From contig CM074187.1 in the NCBI GenBank assembly GCA_037179385.1, forward strand, positions 44,116,879 to 44,180,878: a DNA stretch of 64,000 nucleotides, in the 5' to 3' direction. The notes under the pieces are model-generated. The model was not told the origin of the DNA. It did no database searches and worked only from the letters and a program-made list of their open reading frames with translations. The DNA is from Holothuria scabra. Its lineage: Eukaryota > Echinodermata > Holothuroidea > Aspidochirotida > Holothuriidae. Positions 48,171-58,474 of this stretch are shown in pieces. Every line of letters starts with the position of its first letter. The first letter of the stretch is position 1. Both the position numbers and the translations under genes were made by a program.

Positions 48171-48712
48171 TCAGTGTTTTAATACTCCGAACTTTCTTAT
48201 TAAGTAAATGATCAAAACTAATGCAAGCAGAAGTAGAAATGCAGAAATATAAATGTTTGTAACCATGGAAACTATGGAGTGAGCTCGATGTCTTATTGCT
48301 TTCATGAATCATGTAGCTACCGGACCATGGCACTATCATTACTTAACAGAGTGCTAGGTTTTTAGTCTTTTCTTTAACACTACCTTAAAGGAAAAAATTG
48401 TCCTTAAAAGACATAAACACGAATTTTCTGCATCACAAGTAGCTAGGAACAACTTTTAATTAACTAAGTACTTTGGTGATAAAATTGTGCACAACATTTA
48501 ATCACTCATGTCAGACATTTACTTTTTTTTATGTAGGCCTAAGTGCACTTGCATACTTTTCTGTTACAAGTTAGGCTACTTTATGAATCTTAACCCTGGC
48601 AACACGTCTTCAGTGTTTGTCCTCCGGGTTTCGGTGGCGTAGCAAGGTTTATTCAACAGAAAGGGGGCATCAAATAAGCGAAAAAGCCTAAACTGGTACC
48701 GAAAGTCGAGTC

Positions 48713-48812
48713 GTTGATAGCCCGCCGAGCGGGCGAAGTCTTTTCGTTCAGGTCATCGCTACGAAAAACCACTAAAGGGGGCTGCAGCCAATTAAAGAGG
48801 CGCTACCCAGGC
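48713..48812 (-). repeat. Dispersed repeat, family D copy 4
   Basis: Reverse complement reads GGTAGCGCCTCTTTAATTGG, CTGCAGCCCCCTTTAG, ACCTGAACGAAAAGACTTCG, matching 24040-24145. Confidence 0.6.
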
Positions 48813-49184
48813 CAAGTCGTTAGGAATCTAATACATTGCTGTACACACGCGTGATCAGAAAAGAACAACCCATAGATTTGAGGCATTTTGATATGGGGCG
48901 CGGTGATTGAGTAGAATGTTTGCAGCGTCCTAAATTTGTCGAAAGGGCTAAACAGTTGTTTTGAGACCAGTTTAAGGACGTCCCTTTTGCAAAAATGTTG
49001 AAAAAATGCGTGGCAAAAGAAAAAGGTATAAAAAAAATTACACCAACATACGCACTCCTTAACATTTGTTCAGGGACAGGGAACATTAAAATTTGGAAGG
49101 GAGAATATGGGATTAGGCTCTGGCCGAATTATATCATCCCACCAGAAAGACTATCCAAACGAAGCTCAGCATGAAACAGTAGAT

Positions 49185-49310
49185 GTTAGATGGAGTTGGC
49201 CCAGTTTCCACTCTAAGCAATAAAGTAGGGGAAACAAGCCAGAGAGTCACAACTGGAAAGAAAAACCGTGGTGGCCCGACTTAAACCAATCGGTCAGTAA
49301 CTGCGCCGTT
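49185..49310 (+). repeat. tRNA-derived SINE, rearranged tail
   Basis: AAGCAATAAAGTAGGGGAAA and CAAGCCAGAGAGTCACAACT match the SINE tail, but the stretch just before (GTTAGATGGAGTTGGCCCAG) matches it in the opposite orientation. Confidence 0.45.
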
Positions 49311-50023
49311 ACTTACTCAGGCTTACTTACTAACCAAGCGGGGCATTGGCATCATTTGGTCAGTCTTATTCTATACAGTCCTTGGAGGACTTCAGTGTTA
49401 GAAACGAATTTTGTACTTTTATCAATTTTAACCATTTGTTGTCTAAAGGTATTTGACTGACGTTTAGATTAGAAAAAAACCCCATTGACTGGAAAATTTG
49501 CTTTTATTAAAGCAAGGGTAAATGATAATATTAACCAGATAAGATGCTACGTAGACCAGTTCAAAGTTTATATCTGCGCATGCGTTAGAAACCTTTCAGT
49601 TCAAATTAACTGGTAACAAAACATCTGAAATCTGCACCTCCATAGCATACTGTTTTTACGACGTGTGTTTACATCCCTCCATCAGCTTAAACACACGTAA
49701 AAGTGTTACCCGTTGACCTTTGACCTATTGCGCAATACTTCTACTTGAAGAAACTTAGTTCGAACTTGTCCTTTTGAGTTGCTTTCTTGTTTTAAAATCC
49801 AAATCAATCCAAATCTTCATGTTTTATTTTTCTTCCCCGAAGAGCTTTTAATGAACTAAGTTTCCAGCATCGGATATTTTTTTAACAAGATCGTTCCTAA
49901 GTCAAGTCTAAGTCAATCCTTTGCAAAAGTTGGAGCTTTTACTATTCAGGTATCAAAAGGCGCATTAAAACCCCCTTAGTTTAGCAAAACAGTTTAAAGG
50001 GTTAATACAGTTTAGAGTGTCAA

Positions 50024-50270
50024 GCCTCTCACCCCAAACTACAATTTTGGTACGGGGGTAGCGAAATTCTCATTTGGCTCAGCTCTTTGATTGACAGCTA
50101 ATTCAAACAATGGAGAGTGCCATAGCTTATATTACACAGCATGAACGGTACTGAGAGTGTTTTGATTATATAAATTGATTTTTTCTATACTCACCCTGAC
50201 GCAAGAAACTGAGATTGTGTCTGGATGAGGATGAATTTCAGACAATTGTGGGAGGGGCTTCAGTAAGAAG
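50024..50270 (+). repeat. Dispersed repeat, family E copy 2
   Basis: CTCTTTGATTGACAGCTAAT, ATATTACACAGCATGA, CTGAGAGTGTTTTGAT and ACTCACCCTGACGCAAG, collinear with 25988-26190. Confidence 0.6.
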
Positions 50271-50789
50271 GTTAGGAGATTCGGTACTGTTTGGGTGAAA
50301 AAACTGGGTCTTTAACCTTGAGTACTACTAACAGCACGGCATTTACAGAAATTTGCATTTTTTCATTGTGTTGCTTTACATGCTCATAGCTGTTCCTCTT
50401 TGTCGAAACGAAAACCAGGTCTGAGACTTAATACATGAACACGTTAACAATACAGGCGGTAAGTAACTGTGATTTGACAACGAAATACATCATCTTAGTG
50501 CAGCGTTATGTGGTATTAATAGCAGTGGTCTGTGTTATTCACAGCAGGTTATGGGATGAACGGAAAAGTGATCTTGTGCAAACAGCAGCATAAGAAAAAA
50601 GTGAACACATTTCGTAGGCTTCAAAAAATCTAATTTGTAAAGTAAAATTGTTCTGCAATCATGAAGTCACTAGGCTAAATTGTTGGGTGAGCGCATATTC
50701 GGTTCTAATTGTGTGAAACCGATGTAATTAAGATACCATCAGCTTAGAGGCAGAGCATTGTTTGTGTGGGTTTGTTTTCTTGGAAGTTA

Positions 50790-51035
50790 AAGGGCAACAG
50801 TAGTCGCCCAAAAATTCATGAAGCAGCAGCTAATTCTAACAATGTTCTTTTTTTTCAAGTATCTTCCATAATATTTTAGGACTCCAAGACTGCATATTCA
50901 ATGAAAAGCAAGCAGTTGGTAGGAGCAAATTTCACATTTGAGGAGAGAAAATATTGTCACATGACTCCCAAGAGCCAGTCATGAAACAGGACAGTTTGCT
51001 AAACCAATTCAAGTTCGGGTTACTGCTCCTGCCCT
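50790..51035. mobile_element. MITE with TA target duplication (family A, copy 2)
   Basis: AAGGGCAACAGTAGTCGCCC and GGGTTACTGCTCCTGCCCTT are inverted ends bounded by TA on both sides. Collinear with 11410-11669. Confidence 0.75.
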
Positions 51036-51144
51036 TTAGGCTTCAATATCCAAGCTTCTGGTCTATAATCAGTGTCATGCATTTTCCAGTTGAAATTAGA
51101 GTTATAACGAGTCAGGACTCGGATTACTAACTTATAAAATGAAA

Positions 51145-51287
51145 GTGCGCACTGTTCAACAAGAAATTTCCTAACGGCTAACGAAAACCCTAATCCCTAA
51201 CCTAGTCCTTAACCCTAACAAAGAATACAATCGATACAATACAATGGCAACAGCCAAGCAAGAAACGCACTGTTAAAGAGTGCGCAT
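51145..51287 (+). mobile_element. Telomere-motif MITE (family B)
   Basis: GTGCGCACTGTTCAACAAG at the left is mirrored by CACTGTTAAAGAGTGCGCAT at the right. The core has CTAATCCCTAACC and CCTTAACCCTAAC, then AAAGAATACAATCGATACAA. Confidence 0.85.
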
Positions 51288-51342
51288 CCACCCAAACATT
51301 CTTTTTATGGGGCAACGGATGTGTATGGGCAACGTTTCGGGC

Positions 51343-51487
51343 GATGCGCACTGTTTAACAAGATATTTCCTAACTGGCTAACGAAAACCCTAATCCCTTA
51401 CCTAATCCCTAACCCTAACAAAGAATACAATCGATACAATACAATAGCAACGATCAATCAAAAAACACCTTGTTAAATAGTGCGCAC
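51343..51487 (+). mobile_element. Telomere-motif MITE (family B)
   Basis: GATGCGCACTGTTTAACAAG at the left and CTTGTTAAATAGTGCGCACC at the right. It lies only about 55 bp from the preceding copy, in the same orientation. The two core sequences differ by scattered changes. Confidence 0.88.
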
Positions 51488-52176
51488 CTACTCAACGTTT
51501 CTTGACAATTTTAAAGCATTTTTACCGCGCTTTTATACTGAACCTGCATCGAAATGTTTTGCTAACTCCGATCTGGCATTTCTCACTTGTAATGTACCCT
51601 CGCAGAATATTAAAGAGTTGCTAAATATATGCAGTAAATTTAGATTCCGGGTTTTAAAAATAATAACTCTTGTGACACTTTGAACACAGGTGACGAAATG
51701 CTTTTAGCAGCCTTAACTTAGGTCTACTTTGCAACGTACATTTTCAGGAGTTTGGGAAAAATCTTTATACCGACATTCACATGTTCGGGTACTTTAATTC
51801 GTTTGTTATAGCTTCTCGGGTTTACTTTTAATAGCACACCCATTTTACTCAGCTCATTAAAGAATGGTAAAGGGAAAATGACGTCTTCGACGAAACAGAT
51901 TCCCCTGTGTAAACTGTTGGTAGCATTTCATGTTTTACCTATAATGTAACTAAACTTGCAGATCCTGGAAACCAGAGCCAGGAGTAGTAGAGAGGGTGCA
52001 TGGGCACCCCCCCCCAGGGGCGGCCCCCGCCCCGTTTTTTGGGACGTCTTTCGGGGCGGCCTCGGAGGGTTACCCGAGAAGGAGGGCGCCATTTGGAAAT
52101 CAATCTCTGTGCGACGTGTTGCTATAATTGCGCAAGAATACGATTGTGTTGCATGAGAATACATGAATTTAAGGTT

Positions 52177-52208
<32 letters not shown>

Positions 52209-52353
52209 CTTCTTTTTTTTTTAATTTTTCTTTTCATTATTTACTAAAGCGAACAGGTCTTAACATGTTGTAATATCGTCATCGTTTCGTATATAGGACT
52301 ATATATAAAAAGGTTTTGATCGGCTGTATTCGGCATTAGTCTATATAGTCACA

Positions 52354-52910
52354 ATGGGGGAAATAGGTAAAATCGCACGAGAACTTGGAAGGAATTTTGT
52401 AAATGACGAGTTAAACCCTCACCCTTCCCCTTACATGAAAACCCTTTACCGTGTGGGAAATGAAATTGATCTTTCCCTTACATGAAAACCCTTTACCGTG
52501 TGGGAAATGAAATTGATGAGAGGTTCGAAACTTCGCTAAATGATATAGCAAAGCATGTAACTTATTTGTCAGAAAATGAGCCCAACGATATCGCGAACAA
52601 GGAGAGGATAAACATACGATTGAAAAACTCGCACAGTCTGCTGGAGAATACGTTGAAGACCGTCGCACTCAGTGGATCGAACAACTGGGAGGTTGGGTAA
52701 GTATAATAAGACCATAAGTCTGCATTTATGATGGAGGGGGGAGATCTAACCGATGTTTTAATCGATTCATGTATTGTTTGGTTTTAACAGGATAACTTTT
52801 GTGAAACATTTACGAAAAAATCACACAACAGCAGAGTAACTGCGATCAAGCTGATGGTGATAGCCTTGGTGATCCTGACTCTTACTTACAAATGGATGCC
52901 CTTGCTTTGA
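52354..52910 (+). pseudogene. Bcl-2-family (apoptosis regulator) gene copy, broken; left arm
   Basis: Two exons are visible, 52354-52696 and 52791-52910, with donor GGTTGG|GTAAGT and acceptor TTTTAACAG|GAT. The first starts MGEIGKIARELGRNFVNDEL, like the first helix of Bok/Bcl-2-type proteins, then TLYRVGNEIDERF, a BH3 pattern (L-x3-G-[ND]-E). Near its end, in another frame, is TQWIEQLGGW, a BH2 pattern. The second exon gives 39 residues beginning DNFCETF and ending in a basic-flanked hydrophobic anchor (LMVIALVILTLTYKWMPLL). The intron falls in phase 0 right after the BH2 Gly-Gly-Trp, where the family's conserved intron lies in vertebrate BCL2. Lesions: a 47-bp direct duplication (52431/52478) shifts the frame, and BH3 to BH2 spans only about 57 codons against roughly 85 usually, with no BH1 (NWGR) and a frame change. 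In life such proteins sit on mitochondrial/ER membranes; this copy cannot make an intact one. Confidence 0.72.
52431..52524 (+). repeat. 47-bp direct duplication inside the Bcl-2-like exon
   Basis: CCTTACATGAAAACCCTTTA and the following bases to GAAATTGAT occur twice, offset by 47. As 47 is not a multiple of three, the insertion breaks the frame between the first-helix part and BH3. The mirrored copy lies at about 59640-59733. Confidence 0.9.
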
Positions 52911-53277
52911 AAGACGAACAAGCATAGGTGAGGATGTAGGCTATGGTATAAGAAGGCCCAATAAAAATAAAAACAAGAACTAACTGTGCATGAGATGTTT
53001 AAAAGAAAAATGGAGCATATCCCGACAAGAAAAACCAGCAGGCTAGTTCCACAAGAATACACACACAAACAGGTAAAATATACACAAAATTGCTACGTTT
53101 CCAAAGATTTACAGAGTTGACTACGTCATATTACCTAGCTACACCCCATTAACTAACACCTAAAATGGAACACACCATAATGAAGTCGTGGAATCTAAAT
53201 TGTTGACCAAATTGCAAACAATGCATCTTTGAAAGAATAATTCAAACTGTTATAATATGGTTCAAGAGCAAAAACTC

Positions 53278-53690
53278 GTCCGATAAAGTCCTTCTGGACA
53301 GGAAAAATAAACGACTTTGGTTGAGAAGAGCCAAACATCATCTAAAAGGAAAACAAATTGCTGGTATGGGGAGCAAACGTGGTCGATAAGGCCCTACTGA
53401 AAAGAAAAAATAAGCGACTTTGGTTGAGAAGAGCAAAGATATCGTGTAAGAAGTGCGTCCCCGAAGGAAAACAGAATGGCAGTACAGGAAGCAAAAAGTG
53501 GTCGATAAGGTCTTAGGACAGGAAAAATACGCGGCTGTGGATTAAAAGTTGAAAAAACTTAGATATAGTAAATATGTGCCTCCTCTAAAAGGAAAACTGA
53601 GCGCTGATATGAAGAACCAAAATTTTCGATAAAACCCTACTGGGCAGGAAAAATAAGCGCATTTTGAGAAAAGACAATGATATCATTAAT
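53278..53690 (+). repeat. Degenerate tandem repeat, four units of 104-122 bp (left arm)
   Basis: Blocks TCGATAAGGCCCTACTGAAA, TCGATAAGGTCTTAGGACAG and TCGATAAAACCCTACTGGGC, each followed by GGAAAAATAA-type sequence and later by AAAAGGAAAAC, begin at about 53278, 53382, 53494 and 53616. Mirrored at about 58475-58890 in the right arm. Confidence 0.75.
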
Positions 53691-54544
53691 GAGCGCGCCC
53701 CTCGAAAGAACTGAAATATAGAAGAAACAAAAAAAACAAAAAAAAAAAAATAGACAGAAAAAATTGACTGATAAGGGGAGAGGTGCGTGGAGGTTCAACT
53801 GTATAAAAGGCTACCCCCAATGTACGAGCATTCTGATTCAGATTCTGACAGAAAATCATACTGTACACGTAGCAATTAAATTTTACTTAGGTCTGTGTCT
53901 ACCGTGAGGAGGAAGGGTTCACAGTGTTGTACCCCATTCTTGGCGGTGTCACCAACGCAGTTTGTGAGTGTGAAGAGAAGGGGCCAGGGAATTTGGCCGA
54001 TTAACTCACGTGTACGTGAGCGTCGTGTCATAATGACGGGTCTTGCTCACTACAGATGAGTCACTCTCAATCGATAAAACACAAAGAAACAGGGAAATTT
54101 CCCGAGTGGCCTGTGGAGGGTGCAACGCATTAAAAACCATCTCTCAAAGCCCTCATATTCGACGAGGTAAATGGGTGTATAGCCACTGAGGGCGCATTTG
54201 TATCCATGATATTCTTCCCTCATGGGTTCGCTTAGACTCGAGTCATTACAGTACGGAGGAAATGAATTAGCCTACTGCTTGTTTAGCAGAGGACATGTTG
54301 AGTGGAAATTGAAGTAATGCTTTGGGTTTGGGGATTGCACACCATTTCTCTTTCATTTAAGGTCGGCTTTGAAACATCTCAGCCAAAAGGCGTAAGTTTG
54401 TTCTGGCTGTAAGAATTGAATACGGTACAGTTACTCATCTCAAGAAAAACAGTTTACACTTATTTAGGTTTTGCTGTATACGTGACGACTGGAATATAAC
54501 TTTGAGAAAATTAACTGATATACGATAAACATTGAGAGGCTCTC

Positions 54545-54718
54545 AGTGTGCTCATAGTCGTGTTGCACTTGCTCTAACTGCTCAGTATGCACCAAGTCAT
54601 GCTCGTCAGCTGCACTGGCAAGGCTCTGTACTGCTCGTGAGTGCACCCCTGTTGCCATCTCCGCTAGGACCTAAGATCATGTTGATAGGAGCAATGCTCA
54701 TATTGCTCTTAAACGTGC
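54545..54718. promoter_or_regulatory. GAGCA/TGCTC motif cluster, left arm
   Basis: Mirror of the 57448-57619 cluster: repeated TGCTC on the plus strand, downstream of the minus-strand finger gene. Confidence 0.5.
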
Positions 54719-55068
54719 TCCAAGAGCGCAAGGCAATGTCTGTCGATACACTTCACAGACGGTTGAGCCAATCCAATTGGTTTGTCATATGACATTATCA
54801 ACATGTCCAGACGCACTCAGTGTTCCCGGACCGGTGACGGGTACGATGTTGCAAGAGTTTCTCTTTATTGTAATCGTAATATTGGAAAAGTGAAGTATGA
54901 CACCATGAACTAAATAACGACACAAAAATTCGTTTGCATATATGTTTCGATTTTGCTTGGTTTATTTAACTTTCAGAACGTCAACTTTTATAATTATCAT
55001 TCATAATCCTCCACCAAAAATTTCCAGCGACCATTTATTCTAGGTTGTATTAAAATATGGATGTAGGA

Positions 55069-55524
55069 TCACATCCTCTGTAAGGTGCGTTTTAAAATGT
55101 TTCCAATCGCTTTGTTTATTTCGGTCAGTGCTGCCAATGTTTCCGTGGTGCCAGGATCATAGCCACTGTAGCCACGGCCCTCGTCTTCTTCAACGTCACT
55201 ATCGGTCTCTTTCTCATCGGATTCCTCTTCGCTGCTGTTGACTTCTTCAGGGTCACTGTCGGTGTTATCCGTGTCGTCTCTGTCACTCTCAGTATCTCCA
55301 TCCATGGGGTCAGAGGCACTCTCGTTAGTGTCACTCTCGGAGTGACCAGCGTGGTAACTCTCCTTGGAACTCCTAGTGTCGCTAGCTTGTTTACCACCGC
55401 CATCACGAGCAAAAGAGTTCTTGTCTGGGTTTCTTGTATGGCGGTCATGGACCCTCTCTACATGGCGACGGAGATTAAAGCTTCGGGTAAACGTGGACGG
55501 GCAAACAGGACAGCGATGCGACAT
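55069..55524 (-). CDS. Single-C2H2-finger protein with acidic tail, left-arm copy
   Basis: The 151-codon frame starts MSHRCPVCPSTFTRSFNLRR with H-x4-H completing one C-x2-C-x12-H-x4-H finger (residues about 5-26). A basic stretch follows (HDRHTRNPDKN), then about 80 residues dominated by Ser/Asp/Glu/Thr (SDPMDGDTESDRDDTDNTDS), and a C-terminal amphipathic helix (LTEINKAIGNILKRTLQRM). The acidic part could be an activation or histone-binding region, and the helix a dimer contact; both are inference. The frame is intact in both arms despite arm divergence, unlike the Bcl-2-like neighbour. The family is unrecognised. The sequence TTTCAG before the ATG could also be a splice acceptor, so an upstream exon is possible. 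Confidence 0.7.
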   Translation of the reverse strand: MSHRCPVCPSTFTRSFNLRRHVERVHDRHTRNPDKNSFARDGGGKQASDTRSSKESYHAGHSESDTNESASDPMDGDTESDRDDTDNTDSDPEEVNSSEEESDEKETDSDVEEDEGRGYSGYDPGTTETLAALTEINKAIGNILKRTLQRM

Positions 55525-55881
55525 CCTGAAAGGGGTTACGTAGTTTGCCGTGGTTTGTTTTAGAGTGAGAAACTAGCGGGTCATGGAGCAAGTTAAATAT
55601 CATTTTATCCCGGAGAGGAGCATCGCAGTGGAGCACATGCTCCTGCGCGTGGGGCATGCTGAGCAAAATATGGGACCCTTTTGCTGGCTATAACGAACGT
55701 TTAGGCTGTGTAGACACCTAAAAAGAGTAACTTTCTCTCTTCACTCTTTGCCAATACCATGCTGCATATAGTATCAAACTGCTAAAGCCTGTTTTCCATT
55801 TAACCCTAATGGCATGATGAGTTAACCGTCACCCGATGCGTCCGATTCGTACTGGTTCTGGATGGGGCGTAAATGGACAAC

Positions 55882-56286
55882 ATGAAGACATAGTGGCAGG
55901 GGTTATGTAAATAGCATGTCTTTTTGATAAGTGTTGAGCAAGAAAAATGGATTATAAGCATTCATTTCCCTCTCGAGATGGTAATCTATACAAAGGCGTG
56001 CTTACACAAAATTCTTTAAAGACAACTTCGTCATCTCAAGGTGTACCTTTTTGTAAAAGCAGCCACACACTACAAGAATGATGTCACAGACATAATGTAG
56101 AATTACAGAAGAAAACATTAAGAAATATTTATGAAACATGAAAAATTCTGCTAATATATGCGAATCACTGTAACATGTTACTTGCATTGATGTTTCTGAC
56201 ATTTCTTGAGACATCCCGACTTTTTTATGCAGAATAGTGATGCAACACATAAGTATCATACACATCATAGAATCAAAATTGTCACA
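55882..56286. other. Unique 405-bp centre of the palindrome
   Basis: AT-rich, single-copy in this window, no convincing ORF. It separates the two head-to-head finger genes and keeps the arms from being a perfect hairpin. Confidence 0.8.
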
Positions 56287-56502
56287 GTTGTCCATTTACG
56301 CCCCATCCAGAACCAGTACGAATCGGACGCATCGGGTGACGGTTAACTCATCATGCCATTAGGGTTAAAGGGAAAACAGGCTTTAGCAGTTTGATACTAT
56401 ATGCAGCATGGTATTGGCAAAGAGTGAAGAGAGAAAGTTACTCTTTTTAGGTGTCTACACAGCCTAAACGTTCGTTATAGCCAGCAAAAGGGTCCCATAT
56501 TT

Positions 56503-56582
56503 TGCTCAGCATGCCCCACGCGCAGGAGCATGTGCTCCACTGCGATGCTCCTCTCCGGGATAAAATGATATTTAACTTGCTC
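56503..56582. promoter_or_regulatory. GAGCA/TGCTC motif cluster just upstream of the finger gene
   Basis: TGCTC at 56503, 56533, 56546 and 56578 and GAGCA at 56526, including the palindrome GGAGCATGTGCTCC. All lie within 141 bases before the start codon. The same motifs are mirrored at about 55586-55664 in the left arm. Confidence 0.5.
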
Positions 56583-56643
56583 CATGACCCGCTAATTTCT
56601 CACTCTAAAACAAACCACGGCAAACTACGTAACCCCTTTCAGG

Positions 56644-57099
56644 ATGTCGCATCGCTGTCCTGTTTGCCCGTCCACGTTTACCCGAAGCTTTAATCTCCGT
56701 CGCCATGTAGAGAGGGTCCATGACCGCCATACAAGAAACCCAGACAAGAACTCTTTTGCTCGTGATGGCGGTGGTAAACAAGCTAGCGACACTAGGAGTT
56801 CCAAGGAGAGTTACCACGCTGGTCACTCCGAGAGTGACACTAACGAGAGTGCCTCTGACCCCATGGATGGAGATACTGAGAGTGACAGAGACGACACGGA
56901 TAACACCGACAGTGACCCTGAAGAAGTCAACAGCAGCGAAGAGGAATCCGATGAGAAAGAGACCGATAGTGACGTTGAAGAAGACGAGGGCCGTGGCTAC
57001 AGTGGCTATGATCCTGGCACCACGGAAACATTGGCAGCACTGACCGAAATAAACAAAGCGATTGGAAACATTTTAAAACGCACCTTACAGAGGATGTGA
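56644..57099 (+). CDS. Single-C2H2-finger protein with acidic tail, right-arm copy
   Basis: This frame is residue-for-residue the same as the left-arm copy. It is transcribed away from the palindrome centre, so the two genes are divergent with 1.1 kb between their start codons (55525-56643). AATAAA signals follow at 57129, 57202 and 57299. Conservation of this protein while a linked gene decays hints at selection or at recent arm homogenisation; the present data cannot separate these. Confidence 0.7.
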   Translation: MSHRCPVCPSTFTRSFNLRRHVERVHDRHTRNPDKNSFARDGGGKQASDTRSSKESYHAGHSESDTNESASDPMDGDTESDRDDTDNTDSDPEEVNSSEEESDEKETDSDVEEDEGRGYSGYDPGTTETLAALTEINKAIGNILKRTLQRM

Positions 57100-57128
57100 T
57101 CCTACATCCATATTTTAATACAACCTAG

Positions 57129-57134
57129 AATAAA
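57129..57134 (+). promoter_or_regulatory. Candidate polyadenylation signal AATAAA, right-arm finger gene
   Basis: The first of three AATAAA hexamers (also 57202 and 57299) after the stop codon at 57099, 30 bases from it. Confidence 0.4.
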
Positions 57135-57447
57135 TGGTCGCTGGAAATTTTTGGTGGAGGATTATGAATGATAATTATAAAAGTTGACGTTCTGAAAGTT
57201 AAATAAACCAAGCAAAATCGAAACATATATGCAAACGAATTTTTGTGTCGTTATTTAGTTCATGGTGTCATACTTCACTTTTCCAATATTACGATTACAA
57301 TAAAGAGAAACTCTTGCAACATCGTACCCGTCACCGGTCCGGGAACACTGAGTGCGTCTGGACATGTTGATAATGTCATATGACAAACCAATTGGATTGG
57401 CTCAACCGTCTGTGAAGTGTATCGACAGACATTGCCTTGCGCTCTTG

Positions 57448-57619
57448 GAGCACGTTTAAGAGCAATATGAGCATTGCTCCTATCAACATGATCTTAGGTC
57501 CTAGCGGAGATGGCAACAGGGGTGCACTCACGAGCAGTACAGAGCCTTGCCAGTGCAGCTGACGAGCATGACTTGGTGCATACTGAGCAGTTAGAGCAAG
57601 TGCAACACGACTATGAGCA
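57448..57619. promoter_or_regulatory. GAGCA/TGCTC motif cluster, right arm
   Basis: GAGCA begins at 57448, 57460, 57469, 57532, 57564, 57585, 57594 and 57615, and TGCTC at 57475: nine pentamers in 172 bases, where well under one is expected by chance. Eight of the nine are in the same orientation. Confidence 0.55.
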
Positions 57620-58474
57620 CACTGAGAGCCTCTCAATGTTTATCGTATATCAGTTAATTTTCTCAAAGTTATATTCCAGTCGTCACGTATACAGCAAAAC
57701 CTAAATAAGTGTAAACTGTTTTTCTTGAGATGAGTAACTGTACCGTATTCAATTCTTACAGCCAGAACAAACTTACGCCTTTTGGCTGAGATGTTTCAAA
57801 GCCGACCTTAAATGAAAGAGAAATGGTGTGCAATCCCCAAACCCAAAGCATTACTTCAATTTCCACTCAACATGTCCTCTGCTAAACAAGCAGTAGGCTA
57901 ATTCATTTCCCTCCGTACTGTAATGACTCGAGTCTAAGCGAACCCATGAGGGAAGAATATCATGGATACAAATGCGCCCTCAGTGGCTATACACCCATTT
58001 ACCTCGTCGAATATGAGGGCTTTGAGAGATGGTTTTTAATGCGTTGCACCCTCCACAGGCCACTCGGGAAATTTCCCTGTTTCTTTGTGTTTTATCGATT
58101 GAGAGTGACTCATCTGTAGTGAGCAAGACCCGTCATTATGACACGACGCTCACGTACACGTGAGTTAATCGGCCAAATTCCCTGGCCCCTTCTCTTCACA
58201 CTCACAAACTGCGTTGGTGACACCGCCAAGAATGGGGTACAACACTGTGAACCCTTCCTCCTCACGGTAGACACAGACCTAAGTAAAATTTAATTGCTAC
58301 GTGTACAGTATGATTTTCTGTCAGAATCTGAATCAGAATGCTCGTACATTGGGGGTAGCCTTTTTATACAGTTGAACCTCCACGCACCTCTCCCTTTATC
58401 AGTCAATTTTTCTGTCTATTTTTTTTTTTTTTTTGTTTCTTCTATATTTCAGTTCTTTCGAGGGGCGCGCTCAT

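Larger units (their letters stand above)
51983..55881 (+). repeat. Large inverted repeat, left arm (about 3.9 kb)
   Basis: From AGTAGTAGAGAGGGTGCATG to GGATGGGGCGTAAATGGACA then AC, this arm is the reverse complement of 56287-60182. The coordinate sum drifts only from 112163 to 112168 across the arm, so it is collinear with a few small indels. Differences I saw include 55574 (CTAGC against CTAAT on the finger-gene sense), 53589, 53358-53366 and 52355 (run of five against six G). From the outer edge inwards it holds a hAT-like end fragment, a long T run, a Bcl-2-like pseudogene (+), a 110-bp tandem repeat, a GAGCA cluster and a single-finger gene (-). Confidence 0.96.

Noticed and set aside
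52411..53068. Minus-strand frames opposite the Bcl-2-like exons (and their mirrors)
   Set aside because: They are shadows of the sense exons and a poly-pyrimidine stretch; no motif.
54464..54792. Overlapping 64- and 86-codon frames in the GAGCA cluster and their mirrors
   Set aside because: Both arise from the pentamer repeat; neither has conserved-protein features, though a hydrophobic stretch is present.
55125..55448. 107-codon Thr/Val/Arg-rich frame overlapping the finger gene
   Set aside because: It is the alternative frame of the acidic Ser/Asp/Glu region and has no independent support.
56502..56693. 63-codon frame MLSMPHAQEHVLHC... upstream of the right-arm finger gene
   Set aside because: It overlaps the finger ATG in another frame and is made partly from the GAGCA motifs; more likely 5' UTR.
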